DNA of 64,000 nucleotides from Halicephalobus mephisto. Taxonomy: Eukaryota > Nematoda > Chromadorea > Rhabditida > Panagrolaimidae. The stretch lies in contig SWDT01000022.1 of the NCBI GenBank assembly GCA_009193035.1, positions 296,884-360,883 on the forward strand. Direction: 5' to 3'. Position numbers and translations under genes: made by a program. The notes below the pieces were generated by a model, which saw only the letters and a list, made by a program, of their open reading frames with translations, searched no databases and was not told the origin of the DNA. The first letter of the stretch is position 1; every line of letters starts with the position of its first letter. This document shows, piece by piece, positions 11,880 through 23,900 of this stretch.

Positions 11880-13739
11880 GGCCTAGTTTCCATTTTAAAA
11901 ATGCCCTCATCCATTTTCGTTTTGGATTTACGGAATTGCAAATCTGGATAATTATCGGATTTTTCTCACTTTTAGGATGTATTATTTTTACTAAAATTCC
12001 AAAAAATCCAAAAATTTATTAATTTTTCGAAAATAATTTAAAATTTATTTTTTTAATTAATTTTTTTTAAATATTTTATTTATATTTTTGAAATCAATGT
12101 AAAATTTAAATTTTTTATTGTTTTTTTGAATAATTTTTATTTCTCAAAAATGTTTATTTTTTAAAATCAATTTAAAATTTTTATTTTTTTTTTTAATTTT
12201 AAAAATATTTTTTGAATAATTTTTATTTTTTTAAATTAATTTAAAATTTTTATTTTTTATTAATTTTAAAAATATTTTTTGCGTAATTTTTATTTTTTAA
12301 AAATGCTTATATTTTTTAATCAATTTAAAATTTTTATTTTTTTATTAATTTTAAAAATATTTTTATTTCTCAAAAATGTTTATTTTTTTAAATCAATTTA
12401 AAATTTTTATTTTTTATTAATTTTAAAAATTTTTATTTTTTAAAAATTAAAATTTTCTAAAAAATGTTTTATGTTTTCTATTTTGAAGTAATCCATCAAT
12501 CCGTCCATTAACTTACTTTTGGAACAATCTCTGGCCTTTTTACGACAAAAGCTTGCTTATGGCTCTTCCAAAGGAGTCTATCGAAATCCCCATTAATCTC
12601 ATTTTTCCTCGAATTCAGTCGTTTTCTGGGAGCCAATGGCATAAATTAGCCTCAAGTGGAACCGGAGAAAATGGGCAAAAACGGAAGAAAACAAAGTTGC
12701 ACTCAATTCGAGTGTTTTTGGAGATTCATCTGGATTCTATGATTCATGGATTATTCATGAAGCCGATGACCGGATTCTGTCACGACATCTGACCGACTCC
12801 CGACTTCGGTCTCGGAGAAAATTAAACTTATTTTTGACTTCGTTTTCGAAAAACTCATTTCAAATTTCAAATGAGGCTTTCTAACGACTCTGAAACTGTT
12901 CAAAAATTAATTTTTTTCTTACTATTAGTAAAAAGTTGATCCTCAAAAATGACCTTATCTAATCCTTTGAGGGATTTTTAAAATATAAAAATTTTTTAAT
13001 TTTTTTAAAAGTCGATCTTCAAAAATGACCTTTTTGATAAAATTTAAAAATATAAAAGTTCTTTGATTTTTTTAAAAGTCGATCTTCAAAAATGACTTTT
13101 TACTTTTTAATAAAATTGAAAAAAAATATAAAATTTTTTAAAAAGTTGATTTTTGAAAATGATTTTTTTTTACTTTTTAATAAAATTGAAAAATATAAAT
13201 TTTTTAAAAAGTTGATTTTTAAAAATGATCTTTTTTGATCTTTGGGAGATTTTGTATGATTTTTAATATTTTGTAAAAATGATTAATGTTCCAAAAATGG
13301 ATTTTTTCGGAAATCTTACTTGATTTGGAATTTCTGAATTTTTGTGAATTTGTGGATTTCTGAATTTCTGTGAATTTGTGGATTTCTGAATTTCTGTGAA
13401 TTTGTGGATTTCTGAATTTTTGTGAATTTGTGAATTTCTAAATTTTTGTGGATTTCTGTGGATTTGGAAAGTTCTGCCAAACTAGATTACTGAGAGCATC
13501 TTTCGTCTTTTTTACTTGACCGGCGGTGACCGACTTGACCCTCTTGTCTTCAAAGCGAAACCGGCCGAAATGCATCAATTTCATGTAACTCGGCTCTGGC
13601 TCCATCTCAGTAATCCATGGTTCTCGAGTTCAATTAACGAAGCTCTTGTTCTTTTTCATTATTATTGAAAAGCCCGAGTTAATGAGTTTTTGACGCTTCT
13701 ATATAAGGCCCGGATCTCATTCACCCTTAGATATTCCAC
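11880..13739. repeat. AT-rich arrays with GC-richer islands
   Basis: 11960-12470 is nearly pure A/T. 12480-12860 is a GC-richer island with a 79-codon open frame that shows no domain. 12900-13260 repeats an AAAAGTTGATCTTCAAAAATGA unit of about 55-60 bp. 13310-13460 is a 26-bp array (GTGAATTTGTGGATTTCTGA). 13490-13739 is another GC-richer island containing CTATATAAGG at about 13699, which is promoter-like but has no gene obviously attached. Confidence 0.45.
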
Positions 13740-14672
13740 AAATACAGTACTCCACCCCTTATGGCGTTTTTTCTAAGGGGTGTTTTTTCCTAAAACAGGT
13801 GTTCCTGCGGCGATTTCCCCCCGAGGGCATTTTTGAGACGGTATTTTTGAAAATATTTGGTCTTTTCCCTGTGGCGATTTCCCCCCGAGGGCATTTTCGG
13901 AAATATTTGGCTTTTTTCCCTGCGGCGTTTAGTTCCCAATTTTGTAAAATTTGCTTTTTATTAATTTAGCACTTGGATTAGCTTGGGATATTCGTGAAGA
14001 AATCAAGACTTGTCTAAAAACAAAAAAATCAACTGTATAGTAATCATTTCCTGCGGCATTTGGTTCCTTGATTTCGTAATAATCTTTTTTATCTTTTTAG
14101 ATTAGTCTTTTCAGGTACCTGGATTATCCTAAAATATCTATTATGTAGTCTAAATTATAATTTAAACACAAAAAAATTAAAATCAGCCCAAGTCGAAGCG
14201 AAAGTGCCGCAGGGGGAGGAAATCCCAAATAAATTTTTCACTTTTGAGGCTAGTTTTTTAATTTGAAAATAATTTAACATATTCATAGAATAGCCTAAAA
14301 CTTGAAATTTAAGAAATTTAAAAATTAAGATTACTTCAAGGGCGAAAGTGCCGCAGGGGAGGAAATTTCAAATAAATTTTTCACTTTTTAGACTAGTTTT
14401 TTAATTTCGAAATAATTTCACATATTCATAGAATAGCCTAAAACTTGAAATTTAAGAAATTTAAAAACGGAAATTACTCCAAGGGCGAAAGTGCCGCAGG
14501 GGGAGGAAATTCCAAATAAATTTTTCACTTTTTAGACTAATTTTTTAATTTGAAAATAATTTAACATATTCATAGAATAATCTAAAACTTGAAATTTAAG
14601 AAATTTAAAAACGGAAATTACTCCAAGGACGAAAGTGCCGCAGGGGAGGAAGCCCCGTACAGTCGGTGTTTT
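13740..14672. mobile_element. Foldback/MITE-like element E2
   Basis: The left part carries CTGCGGCGATTTCCCCCC motifs (13805, 13870, 13918, 14050); the right part carries the complement, GTGCCGCAGGGGAGGAA, in ~140-bp tandem units at about 14210, 14345, 14485 and 14630. The two halves thus form an inverted arrangement. The ends (TACAGTACTCCACCCCTTAT and the complement of CCCCGTACAGTCGG) resemble the E1 termini but are more diverged. No open frame. Confidence 0.45.
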
Positions 14673-17600
14673 GGGTTTCACGCATCTGTGCAAGCTTCCT
14701 GTCGAAACCGTAAACAAAACCAACAATTTTCGGATATATTTCGGGAGATTTAATTTCATGAACAATCTGCAGGTTGCCTGAAAGCTGGTCTCTGAAGAAT
14801 TCTCTCTAATGAATTGCGCGCGACCAAAATTACCACAAATTGCAATTTGCCAGACTGGCCAAAACTGTTCTCGCGCTGTCCAGTTTGCCATTTTTGCCTT
14901 CGATTTTCTGGAACATGACAGTTTTCCTGTCATCTTATTTTATTAAATTTTCGTTAAATTTTTTTCGAAAATTATTTAATTTAAAAATTATTTTATTTAA
15001 AAATTTTAAAAATTATTTTATTTAAAATTTTAAAAATTATTTTATTTAAAAATTATTTTATTTTAAAATTTTAAAAATTATTTTATTTAAAAATTAAAAA
15101 ATTATTTTATTTAAAAATTTTAAAAATTATTTTATTTTAAAAATTTCAAAATTATTTTATTTTTAAAACTTTCTTTAAAATTCCGAAAATTCGTGTTGAG
15201 ACAATTTCGTAAAAAATGTTTTTTCTAATTTTTAAAGTAGTATGATTTTGTACTCAAGAAAAAAGTGAATTTTCTTTTTCGAAAATTGAATTTTACTCAC
15301 GGAAAACAATTTTGAGGATTTTTCGGGATATCCTGACTGGGCTATTTCCGAACAAAAACGAGAAAAATAATTGTTCCGGAAAATTACAGGATCGGATATT
15401 TTGATCGAAAATAGATAGATTTTAATTTTTATAAATTTATTTTTAAAAAAGTTTTGTAAATTTATTTTTTTAAAATTTTTATAAATTTATTTTTAAAAAA
15501 GTTTTATAAATTTATTTTTTTAAAATTTTTATAAATTTATTTAAAAAAAAGTTTTGTAAATTTATTTAAAAAAAGTTTTATAAATTTATTTTTTTAAAAT
15601 TTTTATAAATTTATTTTTAAAAAAAAGTTTTATAAATTTATTTTTAGCAAAGTTTTATAAATATTTTATAAAATTTTTTATAAATTTATTTTTAACAAAG
15701 TTTTATAAATATTTTAAAAAAAGTTTATAAATTTATTTTTAAAAAAATTTTGTAAATTTATTTTTATAAATTTTTTATAAATTTATTTAAAAATTAAATT
15801 TTTTTTCCAAAAACAATTGTTAAATAATTTCTGTAAAATTTAAAATTTGATATTTTTAAAAATGTTTATCTCGCGAAAGTTGCCAAGTCACTAATCTGTG
15901 ACAGAAATCGATCTTTGACGAAATCTGAGAAGATTACATCTTCCCACTTGGCTGTCTTTACGCATCCTGACCTTTTCGAAAATGCCAAAACTGTTTTCTG
16001 AATGTAAATCTGTCTAAAAATAAAAATAATCTTACTTATTTTAATTTTTTTGAAACTTTTCATATATGAGTTATAATTTTCAACTCATATAACTTACCTA
16101 TAAGTTCGAATTTCCAAACAATATAGAATTCATATATGATTTTTAATTTTTAAATATTATCCATATATAAATTTAAAAACTTTTCATATATGGATTTTAA
16201 CTTTCAACTCACATGTAACTTATCTATAGGTTTGAATTTCCAAACAATATATAATTCATATATGAATTTTAATTTTTAAATATTATCCATATATAAACTT
16301 AAAAACTTTTCATATATGGATTTTAACTTTCAACTCACATAAATTACCTATAAGTTCGAATTTCCAAACAATATAGAATTCATATATGAATTTTAATTTT
16401 TAAATATCATCTATATATAAAATTAAAAATTCCTCGTACGTAAACCTTCAAATTTTGAATATTATATAATTCATGCATGAATTTTAAACTTCCGAAGATA
16501 TATAATCCATATATACATTAGAATTTTTAAATTATATAAAATTGATGTATGAATTTTACTTTTTAAATTATATAAAATTGATATATGAATTATATTTTTT
16601 AAATTGTATAAAATTGATACATGAATTGTATTTTTTAAATTGTATAAAATTGATATATGAATTATATTTTTTAAATTGTATAAAACTGATATATGAATTT
16701 TACTTTTTAAATAATATAAAATTAATATATGAATTATATTTTTTAAATTGTATAAAATTGATACATGAATTTTACTTTTTAAATTGTATAAAACTGATAT
16801 ATGAATTTTACTTTTTAAATTGTATAAAATTGATATATGAATTTTACTTTTTAAATATTATATATTTCATGTATGAATTTTGTTTTTTAAATTTTATGCA
16901 ATTTATATAACTTTAAAAATCATTGAATAGTAAATAATTTATGTAAAATTTTGAAGGTTTTTAAAAATATATCATTCACACATAAATTATTATTTAAAAA
17001 ATAGAATTCAAAATTTCCGAAAATCCACAATTTTTTGAAATTCAAAATTTCTAAATTTGCACGATTTATGTAAATTTTTCATTTTTGAAGACTGTATTTA
17101 AAATCCGTAATTCAATTTTTATTCAAATTTTTTTCAAACAAGTTTATCCAAAAAAATTTCAACTTTTATTTTTTTTTAAATTTAAAAATTTTAATTTTTT
17201 TTAAAGTTAAAAATTCTTCATTTTTAAAATGTTTTTAATTTTTTAATTTTTTAATTTTTAAAATTTTTATAATTTTTTAATTATTTTTAATTTTTTAATT
17301 TTTTATTATTTTTATTATTTTAAAAATATATAAAATAATTAAAATAGATAAAACCAATTCGAAAAAGAGCGATTTTAAAACTTGAAGATTGAGAGCTGGA
17401 GAATTAAGTGAACAAGTTTGTTTTTATTTTTCGGCGACCGATATATTGAAATTTATAGATTTATCCCATTTTCTCACTTTAGAAAAACGTTTATTTAAAA
17501 TCAAACATAATTTTCGAATATTTCTTCTAAAAATAAAGAAAATATAAGTTGCTTTAGAAATCAATCAAGTTTTAATTTTTCATATATGAAGTTTTTAAAT

Positions 17601-20160
17601 TTATTTTATTTTTTTTATTTTAGAAAATTGCTTATTAAAAACTAGATAATAGATTCTTAATAAATATCTGATAAGCTATAAATTAAGATTTATATTGATT
17701 TATAAATTACTTTACCTAAATTTTGATTTTTCATATATGAAATTTTTAAATTTATTTAATTTTTTTATTTTAGGAAATCGTTTATTAAAAATTGAATAAT
17801 ACATATCTGATAAGCTATAAATTAAGATTTATATTAATTTGTAAATCAGTTTACCTAAATTTTGATTTTTCATATATGAAATTTTTTAATTTATTTTATT
17901 TTTTCGTTTTAGGAAATTGTTTATTAAAAATTAGATAATAGATTCTGAATAAGTATATAATAAACTATAAATTAAGATTTATAAATTACCTAAATTTTGA
18001 TTTTTCATATATGAGGTTTTTAAATTTATTTAATTTTATATAAACTTTATTATTAAAGACCAGATAATTTCTAAATACATTTAATAAGTTATAAAATAAA
18101 CTATATGTCATTTGAAGTCCAATTCGGCTAAAATTTTAACTTCCGATATATCAAATTTCCCACATTCTTCCAATTTTCTCACTCCAGAAAAATATTCATT
18201 AAAAATTTAAGCGAAGTTTCTGAATAGACATCTAATAAACTATAAAAATTCAATTTTTTCATTTCTAATTCTAAAATTTTTATTTTTCTACAAAAGTAAT
18301 TTTTTTCAATTTAAAAAAAATAAAAATCTTAAAAAAATAGAAAAATTTAAAAAAATAGGAAAATTTTTAAAAAAAATAGAAAAATTTTAAAAATAGGAAA
18401 ATTTTAAAAAATAGAAAAATAAAGAATTTTTTTAAAAAATAGAAAAATTTCAAAAAAAAGTAGAAAAATTTTAAAAAAGTAGAAAACTTTTTAAAAAAGT
18501 AGAAAAATTTTAAAAAAGTAGAAAACTTTTTAAAAAAGTAGAAAAATTAAAACTTTTTAAAAAAGTAGAAAAATTTTAAAAAATAGAAAAATTTTTAAAA
18601 AAATAGAAAAATTAAAATTTTTTTTTAAAAAATAGAAAAATAGGAAAATTTTAAAAAAATAGAAAAATAAAGAATTTTTTTAAAAAATAGAAAAATTTTA
18701 AGGAAGTTTTTTTTCTCAATTTTCAACCAGAGTCCATTGTTGGCTCGTTTCCAGAACCTGTTCCTGCCTGGTCAAGCATGGTCGTTTTTTACTTTTCTCC
18801 ATAAATATTCGTCCGTCTTTCCTGTTTTTTAACCAAACTTTACTATTCCACCACCTTTTGACTGGTCAGATGTTTATTTCTTAAGAAATTTTTCTTTCTA
18901 CCGTAATTTCGCTAATTAAATTTCCGTAAAAATTTTTTAAAATTCAATAAACATTTCTGGAAATTTCGAAAATTTCACAAAAGCTTCTAAAATTTGAAAA
19001 ATTTCTTTTCAATTTCAAATTTTTTAGAATTTCTTTAAAAAATTAATTTTTTTGAAAAATTTTTAGAATTTCTTTAAAAAAATTATTTTTTTTAACTTTT
19101 TTAAAAAACTTATTTAAAAAAAAATAATTTTTTTTAACTTTTTTAAAAAATTTATTTAAAAAAAATATTTTTTTTTTGAATTTGTTTAAAAAAATTGATT
19201 TTTTTTTTTAACTTTTTTAAAAAATTTGTTTAAAAAAAATAATTTTTTTTGAAGATTTTTTAGAATTTTCTTTAAAAAATTAATTTTTTTTAAACTTTTT
19301 TAAAAAATTTATTTAAAAAAAATAATTTTTTTTAACTTTTTTAAAAAATTTATTTAAAAAAAATATTTTTTTTAGAATTTCTTTAAAAAATAATTTTTTT
19401 CTGAAGATTTTTTAAAATTTTCTTTAAAAAAAATATTTTTTTTAGAATTTCTTTAAAAAATAATTTTTTTCTGAAGATTTTTTAAAATTTTCTTTAAAAA
19501 AATTATTTTTTTTAGAATTTCTTTAAAAAAATTTATTTTTCTTAGAAATTTAACTTTTTCTTTGATTTTTTTGAAAAATTGGTTTCAAGGAAAATTTTTA
19601 AAAATCTTGTTTGAAATTTTTACAATGATGTAATTGGATTAAAATAAAATTGAAACCTTTTTGAATGAAATTCTGGACGAATTTTTCGTGAATTTTCTCA
19701 TTTTTCACGTTTTTGTTAGGTGGAATAAATTTTTTGATTCTTGTTGAGGGACCACTTGACAAATTTCAAGGAGTTTTTTCTTTGTTTTTCGTCCAACTCG
19801 AGAATCCGCTCGATTCTCTGGATTTATTCGAGTCATTTTCCCTCTTACACAAAAGACATGGGATTTTAAAAATCTGTTGCAGAATTTTCTGGAAAAAAGT
19901 CAAACAAGGTCATTTTTGTTATGATTTTTATTATTTTTAATTTTATTTATTTTTTAAAAATTAAAATTTATTTTTTTTTAAATTTTATTTTTTTTAAATT
20001 TATCATTTTTAAATTTATTTTTTAAAGTTTAAATTTTATTGTTTTTAATTTTTTTAGTTTTATTGATTTTTATAGTAATTTTTTCGTATAAAAAAATCCT
20101 TCGGAATTCTAAAATAAACATTTTTAATTTTTTTAGTAACGTAATTTTACCCAATTTCCG
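14673..20160. repeat. Long gene-free stretch of tandem arrays
   Basis: It contains a GC-richer island (14650-14930); AT arrays at 14940-15180 and 15420-15800; three ~125-bp units at 16058-16430; ten or so 36-bp units at 16540-16920; four ~150-bp units at 17570-18070; and A- or T-tract arrays at 18290-18710 and 19010-19560 with a repeating AAAAAAGTAGAAAAATTTT unit. The 36-bp array happens to stay open in one frame (a 12-residue repeat) but is explained by the unit length being divisible by three. No gene seen. Confidence 0.6.
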
Positions 20161-20896
20161 GGAAAGTCAGGGGAGGGTCAATGAAGGTCATTTTTCATTT
20201 GTTCCTTTTTGACTCATCAAAGTCGCGACAAGGGACGTCCATCTGACAACTTTGACCCTTGTCTTCGTCGATTAGCAGCTCGTCTCTCGTCGGCCCGATC
20301 ATCGATTGCCTTTGGGCTTTTGCCAAGTTTCCCAAAAGCCTTGTTTATTTGTTTTAAAATAGACATAATTCCTTTTGTTCGAAATTAAATCCAACATTGT
20401 TTATTTTGATCTTTTTCGAAAATTTAAATTTCGAAAAATTTAATTTTAATTTTTTTCGAAAATTTTAAATTTAAAAAAAAATTTATTTTGAAGGTTTTCG
20501 AAAAATTAAAACTTATTTTCATTCGGTTTGTCGTCATTTACGACTTTTCGTTCTTATTTCCTGAGAAATCGGCGATCATCTTCCGTGATTTTTGCGTTTG
20601 TACAGTTTTGATCGATTTTTCACTTTCAGATTGCTCTCGGTCTCGAAACGAAAACCTGTGATTGCTGCATTCAGTTCTAAATTTTCCACTTTTATCGCTT
20701 TTCCTAAAAATCATATTTAAATCCTAATTCTTCGTTTCCAGCTTTCTAATTTTCGAAAATCCCATGGATGGGACAGACACAGGAATCCTGATCGCTGTTA
20801 ACGGTATGTTTTGTTTTCCATCAAGAAATGATTCATGTTTTTATTTTTCTGATTGCTTCACTTTCGATTTTGTTTTCGCATCTCCACATTGAATCA
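20161..20896 (+). promoter_or_regulatory. Probable upstream region of the SLC6 gene
   Basis: Blocks at 20160-20370 and 20520-20760 are markedly GC richer than neighbouring DNA and lie directly upstream of the transporter. At 20764 there is an ATG followed by 13 codons and a good donor (CG|GTATGT), which may be an untranslated or alternative first exon; spliced to 20903 its frame soon stops. Confidence 0.35.
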
Positions 20897-20902
20897 TTTC
20901 AG
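20897..20902 (+). promoter_or_regulatory. Spliced-leader-type acceptor of the SLC6 gene
   Basis: TTTCAG stands 18 bases before the ATG at 20921, and an in-frame TAA lies between them. This fits a trans-splice site (or a 5' UTR acceptor) and sets 20921 as the start. Confidence 0.5.
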
Positions 20903-20920
20903 AGGTAATCAATCGCGAGA

Positions 20921-23012
20921 ATGTGGTTCGAGGAAAGAAGCTGGTCTAATATGAAGATGTCGTCGTTAATCGTGGAAGAGTGGAGGGATTTGTGGTCCTT
21001 CAAAGCCGAATTCCTCATTGCTGCTTTTGCCTATTTATTTGCTACTACAAACTTCTTAAATCTGCCCAAATTGGTTCTGGATAATGGTGGATGTGAGTTG
21101 ATCATTATTGATATATGAAATCGATATGTGGAGTACTCAAATGATGATTTCAGTAGCCTTCTTGGCGGCCTATGGAAGCGCTTTGCTGATTGTCGTGTTG
21201 CCAGTTCTTGTTTTGGAACTCACAATTGGTCAATTGACGGGTCGTGCTCCAGTCCAGGCTCTTTACAACGTCTGTCCAGTGTTCAAGGGAGTCGGTGTCT
21301 CCCAGATCCTTTTCTCCCTCGTCGTCTTGGCCTCGATGACGAGATACCTTGGATGGCTGTTCCTTTACGTCTTCCATTTGTTCTGGACCGTGGTCGACGA
21401 ACGCCCGGGACTACCGTGGCTCCATTGTAAGAATTTCCCGGAGCTTCAAACTCGGCCATGTCGGGAAGCCGCTGCTCTCCTGAATCTGACCGCCACTTTC
21501 CCCGGAATCGCGACAAAGTTGTCGACTTCCCACGCTGAATCCTCATTGTCTCAATTTATGAGATCCTTGGAGAATCCGTCTGGAAGTATTGCTGAATTTG
21601 GGAACTTCCAATATTACATTTTGGCCGCTCAAGGATTGGTTTGGATTCTCGTCTTTGTCGCCATCTGTTTCGGAGTCCGTTGGTTGGGGAAGATCGTCAC
21701 GATGACTTTCCTGATTCCTCTCTGTCTTGCAATTACGATGTTGATCGTCGGACTTCTCCAGAAAGGAGCTTTGGAAGCTTTTGAGCACTTGTTCAACATT
21801 ACAGACTGGCAAGTTCTGACAGATTACCGTGTTTGGAAATTAGCTATCGAACAAGCTGTTCTTGCTACTGGAATCGGATTCGGAGCTTTCATTACAATTG
21901 GAAGTTACAACAAGCGATCTAACAATCTCGTCGTTGATTCGATTTTCTTGATCTTTGTCCATGCCGTTCTGACTGCAATTCAACTCGGAGTTGTTTTCTC
22001 ACTTGTTGGATTTATTTCCTTGAGAACTGGCCTGGAATTGACAGAGTTGATCGACCGAAGAGAAGCTCAAATGTGGCACTTTTTGAGCTATCTCTCCTAC
22101 ACTAATCACGTCAAAGTTTACTCAGGAATCGTCCTTTTTATGGCTGTTTTTATTTTATTAAATATTTTCGTAAGTTTTTTAAGTAAAATACACTTGATAA
22201 TGATTGATTTCAGTACCTCTTGGCTCTTAATGTCCTGTCTTCTTTTGAAGATGCCCTCGGGGTCTCCTGGACTCGATGTTGCCCGAGATTTTTCCTTGCA
22301 ATGGTTGTTTCTTCCCTTGGATTCGCATTTGGAGTTTATTTCACTACTCAAGCCGGCAAGCATGCCTATGAACTCGCTACTGGCTACTTAAATTACCTAA
22401 CCCTTTGGACCATTCTTGCGTGTGAGCTTTTCGCTGTTGGATGGTTCTATTGTGCACATTCCCTTGGGAAGGATTTGAGAACAATGTTGAAAAATACCTG
22501 TTGCTGGTGTTTTGGACATTTCTTGCTGCTGTTTAACTATTTGTTGCCAGTTATTCCGATTGCTATTGCAGTTTTGAATGTTATGGCTTATTCCTATGAA
22601 GCTTATTCTGAAGAAATCCGTAAATTTGAATATTCTGAATGCATTGGTGCAGCTGTTGCATTGGTTCCTCTACTTCCTATTCCGTTGTTTGCACTGATCG
22701 CTCTTTGGTCAAGTTGTAGAACTCCAGGGTTGTCAAAAATGCAGAAGTTCAAAGCGGCTTTCAAGTCCCCAATGCATTATGAGCTTATGAAGAACCCCGA
22801 TTCCTCTGCTAGTAGTCAACGTCATGCTCCAAGATATTCATCAACTGCTCCTGGCTATGTCCTGCTTCCTCAAAATCCAGCTCCATTGGCTGAACCTGAA
22901 ACGTATAATGAACAAAATAGAAACTCCATCGAGGTCAAGATGGTGAGATTTTAATGCGATTTTAATAGTATGATAATGTGAACATTTCCAGACCGAAGTG
23001 GAGCATCCTTAA
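20921..23012 (+). CDS. SLC6-family (neurotransmitter/amino-acid) sodium symporter, divergent
   Basis: Polytopic plasma-membrane transporter of the SNF/SLC6 fold. Exons 20921-21092, 21154-22169, 22214-22942 and 22992-23012 join in phase to 645 residues, a normal family length with about 12 membrane segments. Recognisable blocks are WSFKAEFL entering TM1, NGG before TM2, LVLELTIGQLTGRAPVQA after TM2, CPVFKGVG before TM3, a Cys-containing extracellular loop, and GIGFGAFITIGSYNKRSNN in TM6. The TM1 core is unusual: where the family has GNVWRFP the sequence is TNFLNLP, so the Gly residues and the gating Arg are lost while Asn and Pro remain. The last tiny exon (TEVEHP, stop) is preferred over read-through to a stop 12 bases on because of the GTGAGA...TTCCAG intron. 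The substrate cannot be inferred. Confidence 0.9.
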
Positions 23013-23152
23013 TTTCGCAACTGCAATGAATTACCATGAACAAAGCTATCTCGACTTAACATCAGTTTCTAACTGCCAGTTAACTCATATTATTAGTTGA
23101 ATTACCTATTGTGTACAAATTATTTCAGTTGCTTTTTTTCGAAGAGCTAAAT

Positions 23153-23158
23153 AATAAA
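23153..23158 (+). terminator. AATAAA polyadenylation signal of the SLC6 gene
   Basis: AATAAA occurs about 140 bases after the stop codon in the likely 3' UTR. Confidence 0.5.
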
Positions 23159-23195
23159 ATATTTAGTTGGAGATGCAATTGAAGTAGTTTTTGGA

Positions 23196-23360
23196 ATGGA
23201 AGATATCAATGGTGTTGAGGAGTTTATACAAGATTTAAGTTTTTTCACAAAAATTACACTTAGTACTGTAGTTGTAAGATTACATGATGCAGTCGGATCT
23301 GTAGATGAAAGCTTTGTTTTTATTCGATTTGATAAACTGGATTGTCCAATCCTCGATTGA
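23196..23360 (+). CDS. Small unassigned open reading frame (54 aa)
   Basis: ATG GAA GAT ... GAT TGA gives 54 residues beginning MEDINGVEEFIQDL, with balanced composition unlike the low-complexity frames around it; the frame is open from 23151. It lies just after the transporter's polyadenylation signal. No signal peptide or known domain is visible. It may be a degraded exon, a small protein or chance. Confidence 0.2.
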   Translation: MEDINGVEEFIQDLSFFTKITLSTVVVRLHDAVGSVDESFVFIRFDKLDCPILD

Positions 23361-23469
23361 TAATACGTTTAGATTCGGTACGATTTTTGGGTTTTCGAAG
23401 GATTTACTCACTGATCTTAGAGGCGATTTTTTGGAAGACATTGTTAGTGATTTTGGGATTTTCTGAAAT

Positions 23470-23900
23470 TTATTGAATTATTTATAGATGTTATATCGGT
23501 GTATTAACTGGCTATTGAAGAAGCCAGGACGCACGGTCTCGAAGGGGAACATTCTACGTGTTGGATAGTGGGCATACTGTACATGATAGACTGAATGTGA
23601 ATTAGTTAATTAATATATAGTTATTCTGTTTGGTATCATTATTATCTGGATAAACAAGAAACTTATCTCTCACGTGACTACATTGATTCGGAGATTTAAT
23701 AGTAATTGTTACACAGTATATTAATTGATTATTGAATAAGCCGGGTCTCGAAGGGAAATACCCTGCATGCTAGGTATTGGGCATACTGTACATGATAGAC
23801 AGAATGTAGACTAATTAATATATGGTTATTCTATTTAGTATCATTATTATCTGGATAAACAAGAAACTTATCTCTCACGTAACTACATTGATTCGGAGAT
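23470..23900. repeat. Tandem duplication, two ~230-bp copies
   Basis: Copies at about 23493-23695 and 23718-23900 share GGGCATACTGTACATGATAG, ATCATTATTATCTGGATAAA and CTTATCTCTCACGT, at an estimated 85-90% identity. Unusually GC-balanced for an intergenic repeat here; no open frame. Confidence 0.7.

Noticed and set aside
16542..16910. 122-codon open frame with a 12-residue repeat
   Set aside because: It is produced by a 36-bp AT tandem unit whose length is divisible by three; no start context, signal or homology.
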